A stretch of 5,820 nt of DNA from an uncultured Alphaproteobacteria bacterium (GTDB taxonomy: Bacteria > Pseudomonadota > Alphaproteobacteria > Puniceispirillales > Puniceispirillaceae): positions 1-5,820 of the forward strand of contig CAJYBL010000099.1 in NCBI GenBank assembly GCA_913064995.1. The letters run 5' to 3'. Positions within the stretch are counted from its first letter, which is position 1. Each line of letters begins with the position of its first letter. Both the position numbers and the translations under genes were made by a program. Shown in pieces: positions 1-5,710 of this stretch. Under the pieces are notes generated by a model. The model was not told where the DNA came from and made no database searches. It was given only the letters and a program-made list of their open reading frames with translations.

Positions 1-340
1 CCAATGCCCGCGCCACCTGCCCGGGCATTTCACCAGCAACCGGGCAGCCGGGTGCCGTCAGTGACATGGTAACATAAACATCACCATTATGCCGCCGTTC
101 AACATCATAGATCAGACCAAGGTCGTAGATATTGACCGGAATTTCCGGATCATGAACCGATTTCAGCGCATCTTCAACAGCCAACGGATCAGCTTGTCCA
201 GCCGAATTTTCAAGCGCAGCGCCAGCCTTGGCAATATAGCCATTGCTGGTATCGGGCAGAAAATCCGCAAGACCCGGCCCGGAATGATCTAAACCGGCAT
301 GATCTGGCGCGGCTGTTTTGGTATCGTGATCTTGTGTCAT
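1..340 (-). CDS. sufT: SufT, DUF59/MIP18-family Fe-S assembly factor (partial, 3' end outside window)
   Basis: The first 113 codons are visible, starting at ATG 340-338; the gene runs off the left edge. Residues about 52-113 match the DUF59/MIP18 fold of SufT-type SUF proteins: DPEIPVN at 64-70, YDLGLIYDV at 72-80, and LTAPGCPVAGEMP at 94-106 with the family's conserved cysteine at Cys99. Family members help mature Fe-S proteins in the cytoplasm and are commonly encoded beside sufS, but their exact chemistry is not settled. The first ~50 residues are polar, contain His5, His14 and His19, show no recognisable domain, and are longer than the short leader I would expect. The gene follows the sufS stop after 10 nt, with only a weak G-rich ribosome site (GGGCGGG). 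Its position as last visible gene of the operon fits co-expression with sufBCDS. The family call is firm; the start is less certain. Confidence 0.92.
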   Translation of the reverse strand, partial: MTQDHDTKTAAPDHAGLDHSGPGLADFLPDTSNGYIAKAGAALENSAGQADPLAVEDALKSVHDPEIPVNIYDLGLIYDVERRHNGDVYVTMSLTAPGCPVAGEMPGQVARAL

Positions 341-350
341 CAACCCGCCC

Positions 351-1604
351 CTATGCGAAAATCCGGTTAACTTTTTCCAGCGAAATTGCCAGAGCGTCAA
401 ATTCTTCACGCGTGGTATAAATGCCAACCGATGCCCGCGCTGTTGATGGCAGATCATAAAAATCCATTAATGGCTGGGCGCAATGATGGCCAGCACGAAT
501 GGCCACACCATCATTATCAATGATTGTTGAAATATCATGCGGGTGGGCGCAATCCATCGTAAAGGATACAACACCCGATTTTCCAACTGCCGTGCCGATC
601 AGCCGCAAGCCATCAACCGCCAGAAGCCGCTGATGCGCATAGGACAAGATATCTTGTTCATGCGAACGAATGGCTTCCATGCCAATCGATTGCACATAAT
701 CAACCGCCGCGCCAAGCGCGATGGTTTCGGCAATCGCCGGTGTTCCCGCCTCAAAACGATGCGGCGGCAAAGCATAGGTAGATTTTTCGATGGTCACGCG
801 GTCAATCATATCGCCGCCACCCAAAAATGGCGGTAATTCAGCCAAAATTTCGGCCTTTCCCCACAGGATGCCAACACCATTCGGCCCATAGAGCTTGTGC
901 GCAGAGAAAACATAGAAATCAGCGTCCAAGGCCTGAACATCCACTGGCATATGAATAACGCCCTGACAACCATCAACAACCATAAGCGCATTGGCGTCAT
1001 GCGCGATTTTGGCCATTTCGGCAACTGGAAAAACGGTGCCAAGCACATTTGAGACATGTGGTACCGACACAATTCTGGTTCGGGCTGTGATCATGTCGGT
1101 AAAGGCAGTCATATTGAAACTGCCATCTTCATCAACCGGAAAGGCACGAAGAACCGCACCAGTTTTTTCAGCCACCATCTGCCACGGCACGATATTCGCG
1201 TGATGGTCGGCAATGCTGATCAAAATCTCGTCCCCTGCATTTAATCTAGGCAAGGCCCAGCATTGTGCAATCATGTTCAAGGCCATTGTTGCACCAGCGG
1301 TCAACACAATTTCATCGCCTGATTTAGCGCCAATGAAATGCGCAACCTTACCACGCACCGCCTCATAGGCATCAGTTGACGCCTCAGACAAGAAATGCAA
1401 GCCGCGATGAACATTTGAATAAGTATCGCAGTAGGCCGAAACCAACGCATCCATCACCACTTTTGGTTTTTGCGCCGATGCCGCAGAATCAAGGTAAACC
1501 AATGGCTTGCCATATATTTTACGCGACAAAATTGGAAAATCAGACCGGATTTTCTCGATATCATATCCGCCAGTCATGCTGGTATCTACGGCATTCGCAT
1601 CCAT
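351..1604 (-). CDS. sufS: SufS, PLP-dependent cysteine desulfurase (type II / SufS-CsdB group)
   Basis: This 417-residue protein removes sulfur from L-cysteine, leaving alanine and an enzyme persulfide that feeds SufBCD. The E. coli SufS active site can be traced with a constant offset of 11 residues: His134 stacking on PLP (ADHHANIVPW), Asn186 (HVSNVLGT), Asp211 and Gln214 (DGCQG), the PLP Schiff-base Lys237 (SAHKLYGP), Arg370, the persulfide Cys375 (RAGHHCAQPLM) and Arg390. RFEAGTP at 283-289 is also intact. E. coli has Ala where Cys213 stands here; I attach no function to it. Length is slightly above the usual ~406 because of a short N-terminal tail. The ATG at 1604 is supported by GGAG (1615-1612, inside the last sufD codons) with a 7-nt spacer. 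The start shares one base with the sufD stop (TAATG), suggesting translational coupling. No SufE or SufU partner gene is in the window. Confidence 0.97.
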   Translation of the reverse strand: MDANAVDTSMTGGYDIEKIRSDFPILSRKIYGKPLVYLDSAASAQKPKVVMDALVSAYCDTYSNVHRGLHFLSEASTDAYEAVRGKVAHFIGAKSGDEIVLTAGATMALNMIAQCWALPRLNAGDEILISIADHHANIVPWQMVAEKTGAVLRAFPVDEDGSFNMTAFTDMITARTRIVSVPHVSNVLGTVFPVAEMAKIAHDANALMVVDGCQGVIHMPVDVQALDADFYVFSAHKLYGPNGVGILWGKAEILAELPPFLGGGDMIDRVTIEKSTYALPPHRFEAGTPAIAETIALGAAVDYVQSIGMEAIRSHEQDILSYAHQRLLAVDGLRLIGTAVGKSGVVSFTMDCAHPHDISTIIDNDGVAIRAGHHCAQPLMDFYDLPSTARASVGIYTTREEFDALAISLEKVNRIFA

Positions 1605-2854
1605 TATTGATCTCCGGCTTCAGAGTGGTTTGATGTCGTCATCCATGCGGTCGTCACTGGCCGCAACATGGCTGCCAATCCGAGATGGCTGATGCTATCA
1701 ATAGCGTCATCGAGAAATGCCGAGATCAACATTCCACGCGCCGTATCACGGTCAATACCGCGGCTTGTGAGATAAAAAAGCTGGGTTTCATCAAGCTCGC
1801 CAACCGTTGCCCCATGCGCACACAACACATCATCAGCATAGATTTCCAATTCGGGCTTGGCGTCGGCTTCGGCTTTGCGCGACAAAAGCAAAGCGCGGCT
1901 CATCTGCTGGCCATCGGTTTTTTGCGCATCTGGTGCGACATGCACCTTGCCCTGAAACACTCCACGAGCCGAATCATCCAAAACCCCGCGAATAATCTGG
2001 TTTGATAGACAATGCCCTTTGGCATGGCTCATATTGGTGGTGATATCATGATGCTGATTTGCCCGACCAAGATAGATGGCCGATAAGGTGCAATCAGCAT
2101 TTTCACCGGACAAGGTTACATGCGTCTCAAGACGCGCCAATTGACCGCCAACGGAAATCTGAAAACCCTCGAACACCGAGCCTTCACCAAGCGTCAAGCC
2201 AGTTGCCGCCAGATGCGCGCTTTGCGCTGAGTCATGCTGTACCTTGGCATAATCAAGACGCGCCTTGTCACCAACCTCGATTGCCATCAACGGCGCTGAC
2301 AAACCAACAGCCGATTGATGCCATTCAGCCAGAACCGCCGACGCGCCATCAGCAAGCTTGACAGACACAACCGGATGCGAAGACACCCCATTATCATCAC
2401 CGGTAAAGGCCAAAATAATCGGCACATCAACTTTGCCCGCAATCTCTAAATGCAGACCGCTTGTCATCACGGCCAGCGACAGGTCGCTAACCGGATGTGA
2501 CGCTGGCACCGATGCGGCAAGCGCAGCAAGGGCAGTGTCATTCTCGTTTAAAAAGCTGGCTTTTACACCAACTGGCAAAACGGCGAGATCGGCAACGTCC
2601 AAAACACCATTGCTAAAGGACAGGATTGCGGCATTTTTGGGCAAGTCAGCCGAAATGGCCGCAGTTCCCGTCACTGCAGCAGCCGAAGCTGGACGAAGAT
2701 CCATTTTTTCAAGGCTTGCCAAGCGGGTAAACCGCCATTGTTCGACTCGGCTATGTGGCCACCCTGTTTCCTGCCAGCGCGTTAACGCCCCTGCTCGAAC
2801 GCCAGTCAATCCGGCTAGTTGGTCTAAATTAGGCTGCATCGTCGATACCGACAT
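1604..2854 (-). CDS. sufD: SufD, scaffold subunit of the SufBCD complex
   Basis: The 416-residue product is a SufB paralogue that pairs with SufB and SufC in the cytoplasmic scaffold. The N-terminal half is variable, as usual for SufD. The C-terminal beta-helix core is clear: HHDITTNMSHAKGHCLSNQ begins near residue 268, DDSARGVFQGKVHV near 293-306, and the signature CAHGATVGELDETQLFYLTSRGI begins at Cys345. His347 in that signature corresponds to the SufD histidine (E. coli His360) implicated in iron and cluster assembly at the SufB-SufD interface. The frame opens further upstream to an ATG at 2944, but that start would lie deep inside sufC. I chose ATG 2854 because GGAGGAG (2868-2862) sits 7 nt before it; the ATG at 2839 has no such site. 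The resulting 26-nt overlap with sufC and the one-base overlap with sufS indicate tightly coupled translation. Confidence 0.95.
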   Translation of the reverse strand: MSVSTMQPNLDQLAGLTGVRAGALTRWQETGWPHSRVEQWRFTRLASLEKMDLRPASAAAVTGTAAISADLPKNAAILSFSNGVLDVADLAVLPVGVKASFLNENDTALAALAASVPASHPVSDLSLAVMTSGLHLEIAGKVDVPIILAFTGDDNGVSSHPVVSVKLADGASAVLAEWHQSAVGLSAPLMAIEVGDKARLDYAKVQHDSAQSAHLAATGLTLGEGSVFEGFQISVGGQLARLETHVTLSGENADCTLSAIYLGRANQHHDITTNMSHAKGHCLSNQIIRGVLDDSARGVFQGKVHVAPDAQKTDGQQMSRALLLSRKAEADAKPELEIYADDVLCAHGATVGELDETQLFYLTSRGIDRDTARGMLISAFLDDAIDSISHLGLAAMLRPVTTAWMTTSNHSEAGDQ

Positions 2855-3584
2855 AACCCGACTCCTCCACTTCAAGAGCAAGTTCTTTACCGCCAGTGCG
2901 GCGGATTTTGCCACCGGCCAAAATATGCACATAGTCAGGCACAATATGGTTTAGCAAACGCTGATAATGGGTGATAACAAGCATGCTTCGTGCTGGATCA
3001 CGCAACAGATTCACACCATCAGAGACAATTTTCAATGCGTCAACATCAAGCCCTGAATCGGTTTCATCAAGAACCGAGAGAACCGGCTCGAGAAGCGCCA
3101 TCTGCAAAATCTCATAGCGTTTCTTTTCGCCACCAGAAAAGCCAACATTCACCGCTCGCTTTAGCATATCGTCATTGATGCTGAGATTTTTTGCCTTAGC
3201 ACGAACCAGCTTTACAAATTCTAGCTGGTCGACTTCATCTTCACCAGCTTCGATCCGGCGGGCATTAACGGCAGCGCGCAAAAAGCTCATGCCGCCAACA
3301 CCCGGTAATTCTACCGGATATTGAAAGGCCAAAAACATGCCTGCACGGGCGCGTTCATCTGATTCCATTTCCAGCATGGAAACGCCATTCATCAGAATAT
3401 CACCGCCAGTGACCTCATAGCCATCACGGCCTGCAAGCACATAAGACATGGTGCTTTTGCCCGATCCATTCGGCCCCATGATGGCATGAATTTCACCAAC
3501 ATTGATCGCTAAGTTAATGCCTTTCAGGATTGGCGTATCACCAACCGAGGCGTGGAGGTCTCTAATTTCTAGTAAAGGTGCCAT
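2829..3584 (-). CDS. sufC: SufC, ABC-type ATPase of the SufBCD complex
   Basis: This 251-residue soluble ABC ATPase is of normal SufC length. In order it shows Walker A GPNGSGKST (37-45, Lys43), Q-loop Gln88 in LAFQYP, the ABC signature FSGGEKKR (149-156), Walker B with catalytic Glu174 in VLDETDSGLD, and the H-loop His206 in ITHYQRLL. There are no membrane segments, as expected, since SufC is a cytoplasmic non-transport ABC protein. In the family, ATP-driven SufC dimerisation changes the shape of SufB-SufD so the nascent cluster can form. The start is ATG 3584, with GGAA (3595-3592) 7 nt upstream. It lies 41 nt after the sufB stop. Its last codons carry the sufD ribosome site and start codon. 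Identification is secure. Confidence 0.97.
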   Translation of the reverse strand: MAPLLEIRDLHASVGDTPILKGINLAINVGEIHAIMGPNGSGKSTMSYVLAGRDGYEVTGGDILMNGVSMLEMESDERARAGMFLAFQYPVELPGVGGMSFLRAAVNARRIEAGEDEVDQLEFVKLVRAKAKNLSINDDMLKRAVNVGFSGGEKKRYEILQMALLEPVLSVLDETDSGLDVDALKIVSDGVNLLRDPARSMLVITHYQRLLNHIVPDYVHILAGGKIRRTGGKELALEVEESGYVGIDDAA

Positions 3585-3625
3585 AAGTCTTTTCCAATTA
3601 TATCTAGTTATCTTTTGGTTTGGTT

Positions 3626-5080
3626 TTAGCCAACCGAACCTTCAAGGCTGATGCCAATAAGCTTTTGGGCTTCCACCGCAAATTCCATTGGCAGTTCTTT
3701 CATCACTTCCTTGCAAAAACCATTGACGATCAGCGACACCGAATCTTCGGTTGAGATGCCACGCTGCTGACAATAAAAAAGCTGGTCTTCGGAGATGCGC
3801 GAGGTGGTGGCCTCATGTTCAATTTTGGCACTTGGGTTGCGCGAAACGATATAGGGAACCGTATGCGCCCCGCATTTATCGCCAACAAGAAGCGAGTCAC
3901 ATTGGGTGAAATTACGCGCATTTTCAGCGCCAGGCTGAATGCGAACAAGACCGCGATAGCAATTTTGCGACCGGCCAGCCGAGATACCTTTTGAAATGAT
4001 CGTTGATCGGCTACCTTCACCAATATGGATCATTTTAGTGCCAGTATCGGCTTGCTGGAGATTATTGGTCAGCGCAACCGAATAAAACTCACCAACCGAA
4101 TCCTTGCCTTGAAGGATACAAGATGGGTATTTCCAAGTGATCGCTGATCCAGTTTCAACCTGTGTCCATGAGATTTTGGACCGGTCACCACGGCATGCGC
4201 CGCGCTTGGTCACAAAATTGTAGATACCGCCAAGGCCATTTTCATCTCCCGGATACCAATTCTGCACGGTTGAATATTTGATTTCAGCATCATCCATCGC
4301 CACTAACTCGACTACCGCGGCATGAAGTTGATTTTCGTCACGTTGCGGTGCCGTACAGCCTTCTAGATAGCTGACATAGGCTTCATCTTCGGCAATGATC
4401 AAAGTCCGTTCAAACTGGCCTGTATTGGCCTCGTTAATGCGGAAATAGGTTGATAATTCCATCGGGCAACGAACCCCTTTTGGAATATAGACGAATGATC
4501 CGTCGGTAAAGACAGCCGAATTCAAAGCCGAGAAATAATTATCAGCAACCGGCACAACCGAGCCGATATATTTCTTCACCAGATCAGGATAGTCGCGAAT
4601 AGCCTCGGAAATTGGGCAGAAAATCACCCCAACCTTGGCCAATTCACCCCGGAATGTAGTGGCAACCGACACTGAGTCAAAAACCGCATCAACCGCAACA
4701 ACACCAGCAAGAATCTTTTGTTCATCAAGAGGAATTCCAAGCTTGGCATAGGTTTTCAGCAGTTCCGGATCAACTTCATCCAGCGACTCTGGCCCTTCAC
4801 TACTTTTTGGTGCCGCGTAATAATGGATATCCTGATAATCAATCGGCTCGATATCCAGCTTGGCCCAATCAGGTGTTTCCATCTTTTGCCATGTCGCAAA
4901 TGCTTTCAAACGCCAATCAAGCATCCATTGTGGCTCATCCTTCTTGGCTGAGATGAAACGGATTATATCTTCGTTCAGGCCTTTGGGAGCCTTGTCAGAT
5001 TCAATATCGGTCACAAAACCGTATTTATATTTACCGGTTACTTCTTCAAGCGTGTCGATGGTTTCTTGCGTTGCGACCAT
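3626..5080 (-). CDS. sufB: SufB, cluster-assembly scaffold subunit
   Basis: At 484 residues this is a full-length SufB, the subunit that receives sulfur from SufS and on which the cluster is assembled. Conserved blocks include DSVSVATT (135-142), YIPKGVRCPMELSTYFRIN (198-216), SYLEGCTAPQRDE with Cys242 (E. coli Cys254), KYSTVQNWYPGD (268-279), SAITWKYPSCILQG, RNFTQCDSLLVG with Cys394 (E. coli Cys405, the likely sulfur acceptor/cluster ligand), and EHEATTSRISEDQLFYCQQRGI with Glu423 aligning near E. coli Glu434. The N-terminal CxxCxxxC stretch of E. coli SufB is missing; there is no cysteine before Cys155, a variation I regard as ordinary among homologues. ATG 5080 is preceded by AAGGA (5094-5090) with a 9-nt spacer. 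The gene follows the regulator by 35 nt and is probably on the same transcript. Confidence 0.98.
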   Translation of the reverse strand: MVATQETIDTLEEVTGKYKYGFVTDIESDKAPKGLNEDIIRFISAKKDEPQWMLDWRLKAFATWQKMETPDWAKLDIEPIDYQDIHYYAAPKSSEGPESLDEVDPELLKTYAKLGIPLDEQKILAGVVAVDAVFDSVSVATTFRGELAKVGVIFCPISEAIRDYPDLVKKYIGSVVPVADNYFSALNSAVFTDGSFVYIPKGVRCPMELSTYFRINEANTGQFERTLIIAEDEAYVSYLEGCTAPQRDENQLHAAVVELVAMDDAEIKYSTVQNWYPGDENGLGGIYNFVTKRGACRGDRSKISWTQVETGSAITWKYPSCILQGKDSVGEFYSVALTNNLQQADTGTKMIHIGEGSRSTIISKGISAGRSQNCYRGLVRIQPGAENARNFTQCDSLLVGDKCGAHTVPYIVSRNPSAKIEHEATTSRISEDQLFYCQQRGISTEDSVSLIVNGFCKEVMKELPMEFAVEAQKLIGISLEGSVG

Positions 5081-5115
5081 AAGGCTGGTTCCTTTTTATA
5101 ATAACGTTATGCCGA
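5081..5115. promoter_or_regulatory. Regulator-sufB gap with a perfect 10-bp palindrome
   Basis: The 35-nt gap is AT-rich and contains ATAACGTTAT at 5101-5110, which is its own reverse complement. It lies between the regulator's stop and the sufB ribosome site. It could be a small operator or only a composition effect. I see no convincing promoter here: a TATTAT-like -10 is present but no well-spaced -35. Confidence 0.3.
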
Positions 5116-5586
5116 CTATTGGCGGGACAACTGACTGTCGTCATCGGTTATGGGCGGTGACACCGGCAAGGGAAACAATTGTGCCGGATCAGTTAAATCT
5201 TCAAGGCTGACATCATTCAAGGCATTGCGAATGGCAAGATTGACATGGTTCCAATGGCTGCTCATGAAACAGCAATTGCTAACCGCGCATGGGTCTTGCG
5301 CTCCATCTACGCAATCAGTTACCGCAATCGGGCCTTCCATTGCTTCGACGATATCAACAAGCGAGATATCCGCCGGTGCTTTGGTTAGCCGATAGCCACC
5401 ACGCACCCCGCGCTGGGTTTCAACCAAATCTGCGGCCAATAGCGTTTTCGATACTTTCGCCACGGTTGGCTGTGCCAATCCGGTTAATTCAGCCAGATGC
5501 GCCGTTGCCAAAACATCGCCATGCCGATGCGCAAGCGCACCAAGTACAACAATGGCATAATCGGTCATCCGGTTTAAGCGAAGCAT
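5116..5586 (-). CDS. Rrf2-family transcriptional regulator, SUF-system (IscR-like) type
   Basis: This 156-residue protein is the likely controller of the operon. An Rrf2 winged helix-turn-helix spans about residues 1-80: the start MLRLNRMTDYAIVVLGALA, a recognition-helix stretch near LAQPTVAKVSKTL (37-49), and the wing QRGVRGGYRL (58-67). A cysteine cluster follows: Cys92, Cys100, Cys105 and Cys106, spaced C-x7-C-x4-CC, with His111 and His114 nearby. E. coli IscR binds [2Fe-2S] with Cys92, Cys98, Cys104 and His107, so cluster binding is likely here, with the fourth ligand unclear. The wing and EAMEGPIAVTDC region look closer to the Rrf2 subgroup encoded with suf operons (Xanthomonas-type SUF regulators) than to classical IscR, so I give no symbol. 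The start at 5586 fits that family's N-terminus, although the ribosome site is weak (AGG only). The last ~20 residues are proline/aspartate-rich and look unstructured. Confidence 0.93.
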   Translation of the reverse strand: MLRLNRMTDYAIVVLGALAHRHGDVLATAHLAELTGLAQPTVAKVSKTLLAADLVETQRGVRGGYRLTKAPADISLVDIVEAMEGPIAVTDCVDGAQDPCAVSNCCFMSSHWNHVNLAIRNALNDVSLEDLTDPAQLFPLPVSPPITDDDSQLSRQ

Positions 5587-5659
5587 ATCAGCCTATCTAT
5601 CCAATCAAGCCGGCCATTTCAAAAAGCGGTAAACCTTTTAAAACCGACGTTTTTGCGAA

Positions 5660-5674
5660 TGATTATCATAATCA
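5660..5674. promoter_or_regulatory. Perfect 7-1-7 palindrome, Fur-like / TGA-N9-TCA iron-response operator
   Basis: TGATTAT-C-ATAATCA is a perfect 15-bp inverted repeat around a single base. It matches the Fur 7-1-7 pattern TGATAATnATTATCA at 13 of 15 positions. The 19-mer at 5673-5655, read on the minus strand, matches the classic Fur box at 16 of 19. It is also an exact TGA-N9-TCA, the pattern described for RirA / iron-Rhodo-box sites in alphaproteobacteria. The sequence alone cannot say which protein binds. It overlaps the candidate -10, which suggests repression. Confidence 0.6.
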
Positions 5675-5690
5675 AGACCAATTTAGTCCT
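5662..5690 (-). promoter_or_regulatory. Candidate suf operon promoter
   Basis: On the minus strand, GATAAT (5667-5662) matches the -10 consensus at 5 of 6 positions. With a 17-nt spacer the -35 would be AGGACT (5690-5685), which keeps only the central GAC of TTGACA. Transcription would start near 5655, leaving a leader of about 70 nt before the regulator. The -10 lies inside the 7-1-7 palindrome, and the IscR-like core covers the -35 edge and spacer, so binding at either site would block RNA polymerase. The weak -35 keeps confidence low. Confidence 0.4.
5676..5688. promoter_or_regulatory. IscR type 1-like operator core
   Basis: Read on the minus strand this is GACTAAATTGGTC, an imperfect dyad with one mismatched pair. 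It fits the centre of the E. coli IscR type 1 consensus, GACTRWWWYAGTC, at 12 of 13 positions; the outer flanks do not match. It sits directly upstream of a gene for an IscR-like protein, so autoregulation is the simplest reading. It lies between the two palindromes at 5660-5674 and 5689-5699. Confidence 0.55.
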
Positions 5691-5699
5691 GATTATCAG
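5689..5699. promoter_or_regulatory. Second palindrome, CTGATTATCAG
   Basis: This is a perfect 5-1-5 inverted repeat. It shares the 9-mer TGATTATCA with the site at 5660-5668, and the two copies are exactly 30 bp apart, about three helical turns. It may be an auxiliary binding site for the same regulator. It is shorter than the 15-bp site and lacks the TGA-N9-TCA pattern. Confidence 0.4.
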
Positions 5700-5710
5700 T
5701 AGATAGACTG

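Noticed and set aside
3..29. Perfect 8-bp inverted repeat AATGCCCG / CGGGCATT with an 11-nt loop
   Set aside because: It falls inside conserved SufT codons (EMPGQVARAL region), has no T-run, and is explained by coding constraint.
2855..2944. Longer sufD start at 2944 giving a 446-residue protein
   Set aside because: The extra 30 residues are read from inside sufC in another frame and have no resemblance to SufD; the ATG at 2854 has an excellent ribosome site.
2358..2954. Plus-strand open frame of 198 residues opposite sufD and the sufC end
   Set aside because: It lies antisense to clearly identified sufD/sufC sequence, its composition is that of a complementary-frame shadow, and it shows no recognisable domain or ribosome site.
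3597..3602. Exact TATAAT on the minus strand in the sufB-sufC gap
   Set aside because: The position 17 nt upstream reads AACCAA, not a -35 element, and the 41-nt gap is AT-rich, so an internal promoter is not supported.
5616..5650. Possible attenuator hairpin (CGGT/ACCG followed by CTTTTT) in the suf leader, minus strand
   Set aside because: Only four base pairs close a loop of more than ten bases, so the structure is too weak to call.
5289..5702. Plus-strand open frame of 137 residues opposite the Rrf2 gene and through the promoter
   Set aside because: It is antisense to a well-supported regulator and runs through the operator cluster; its product is low-complexity and unlike any known family.
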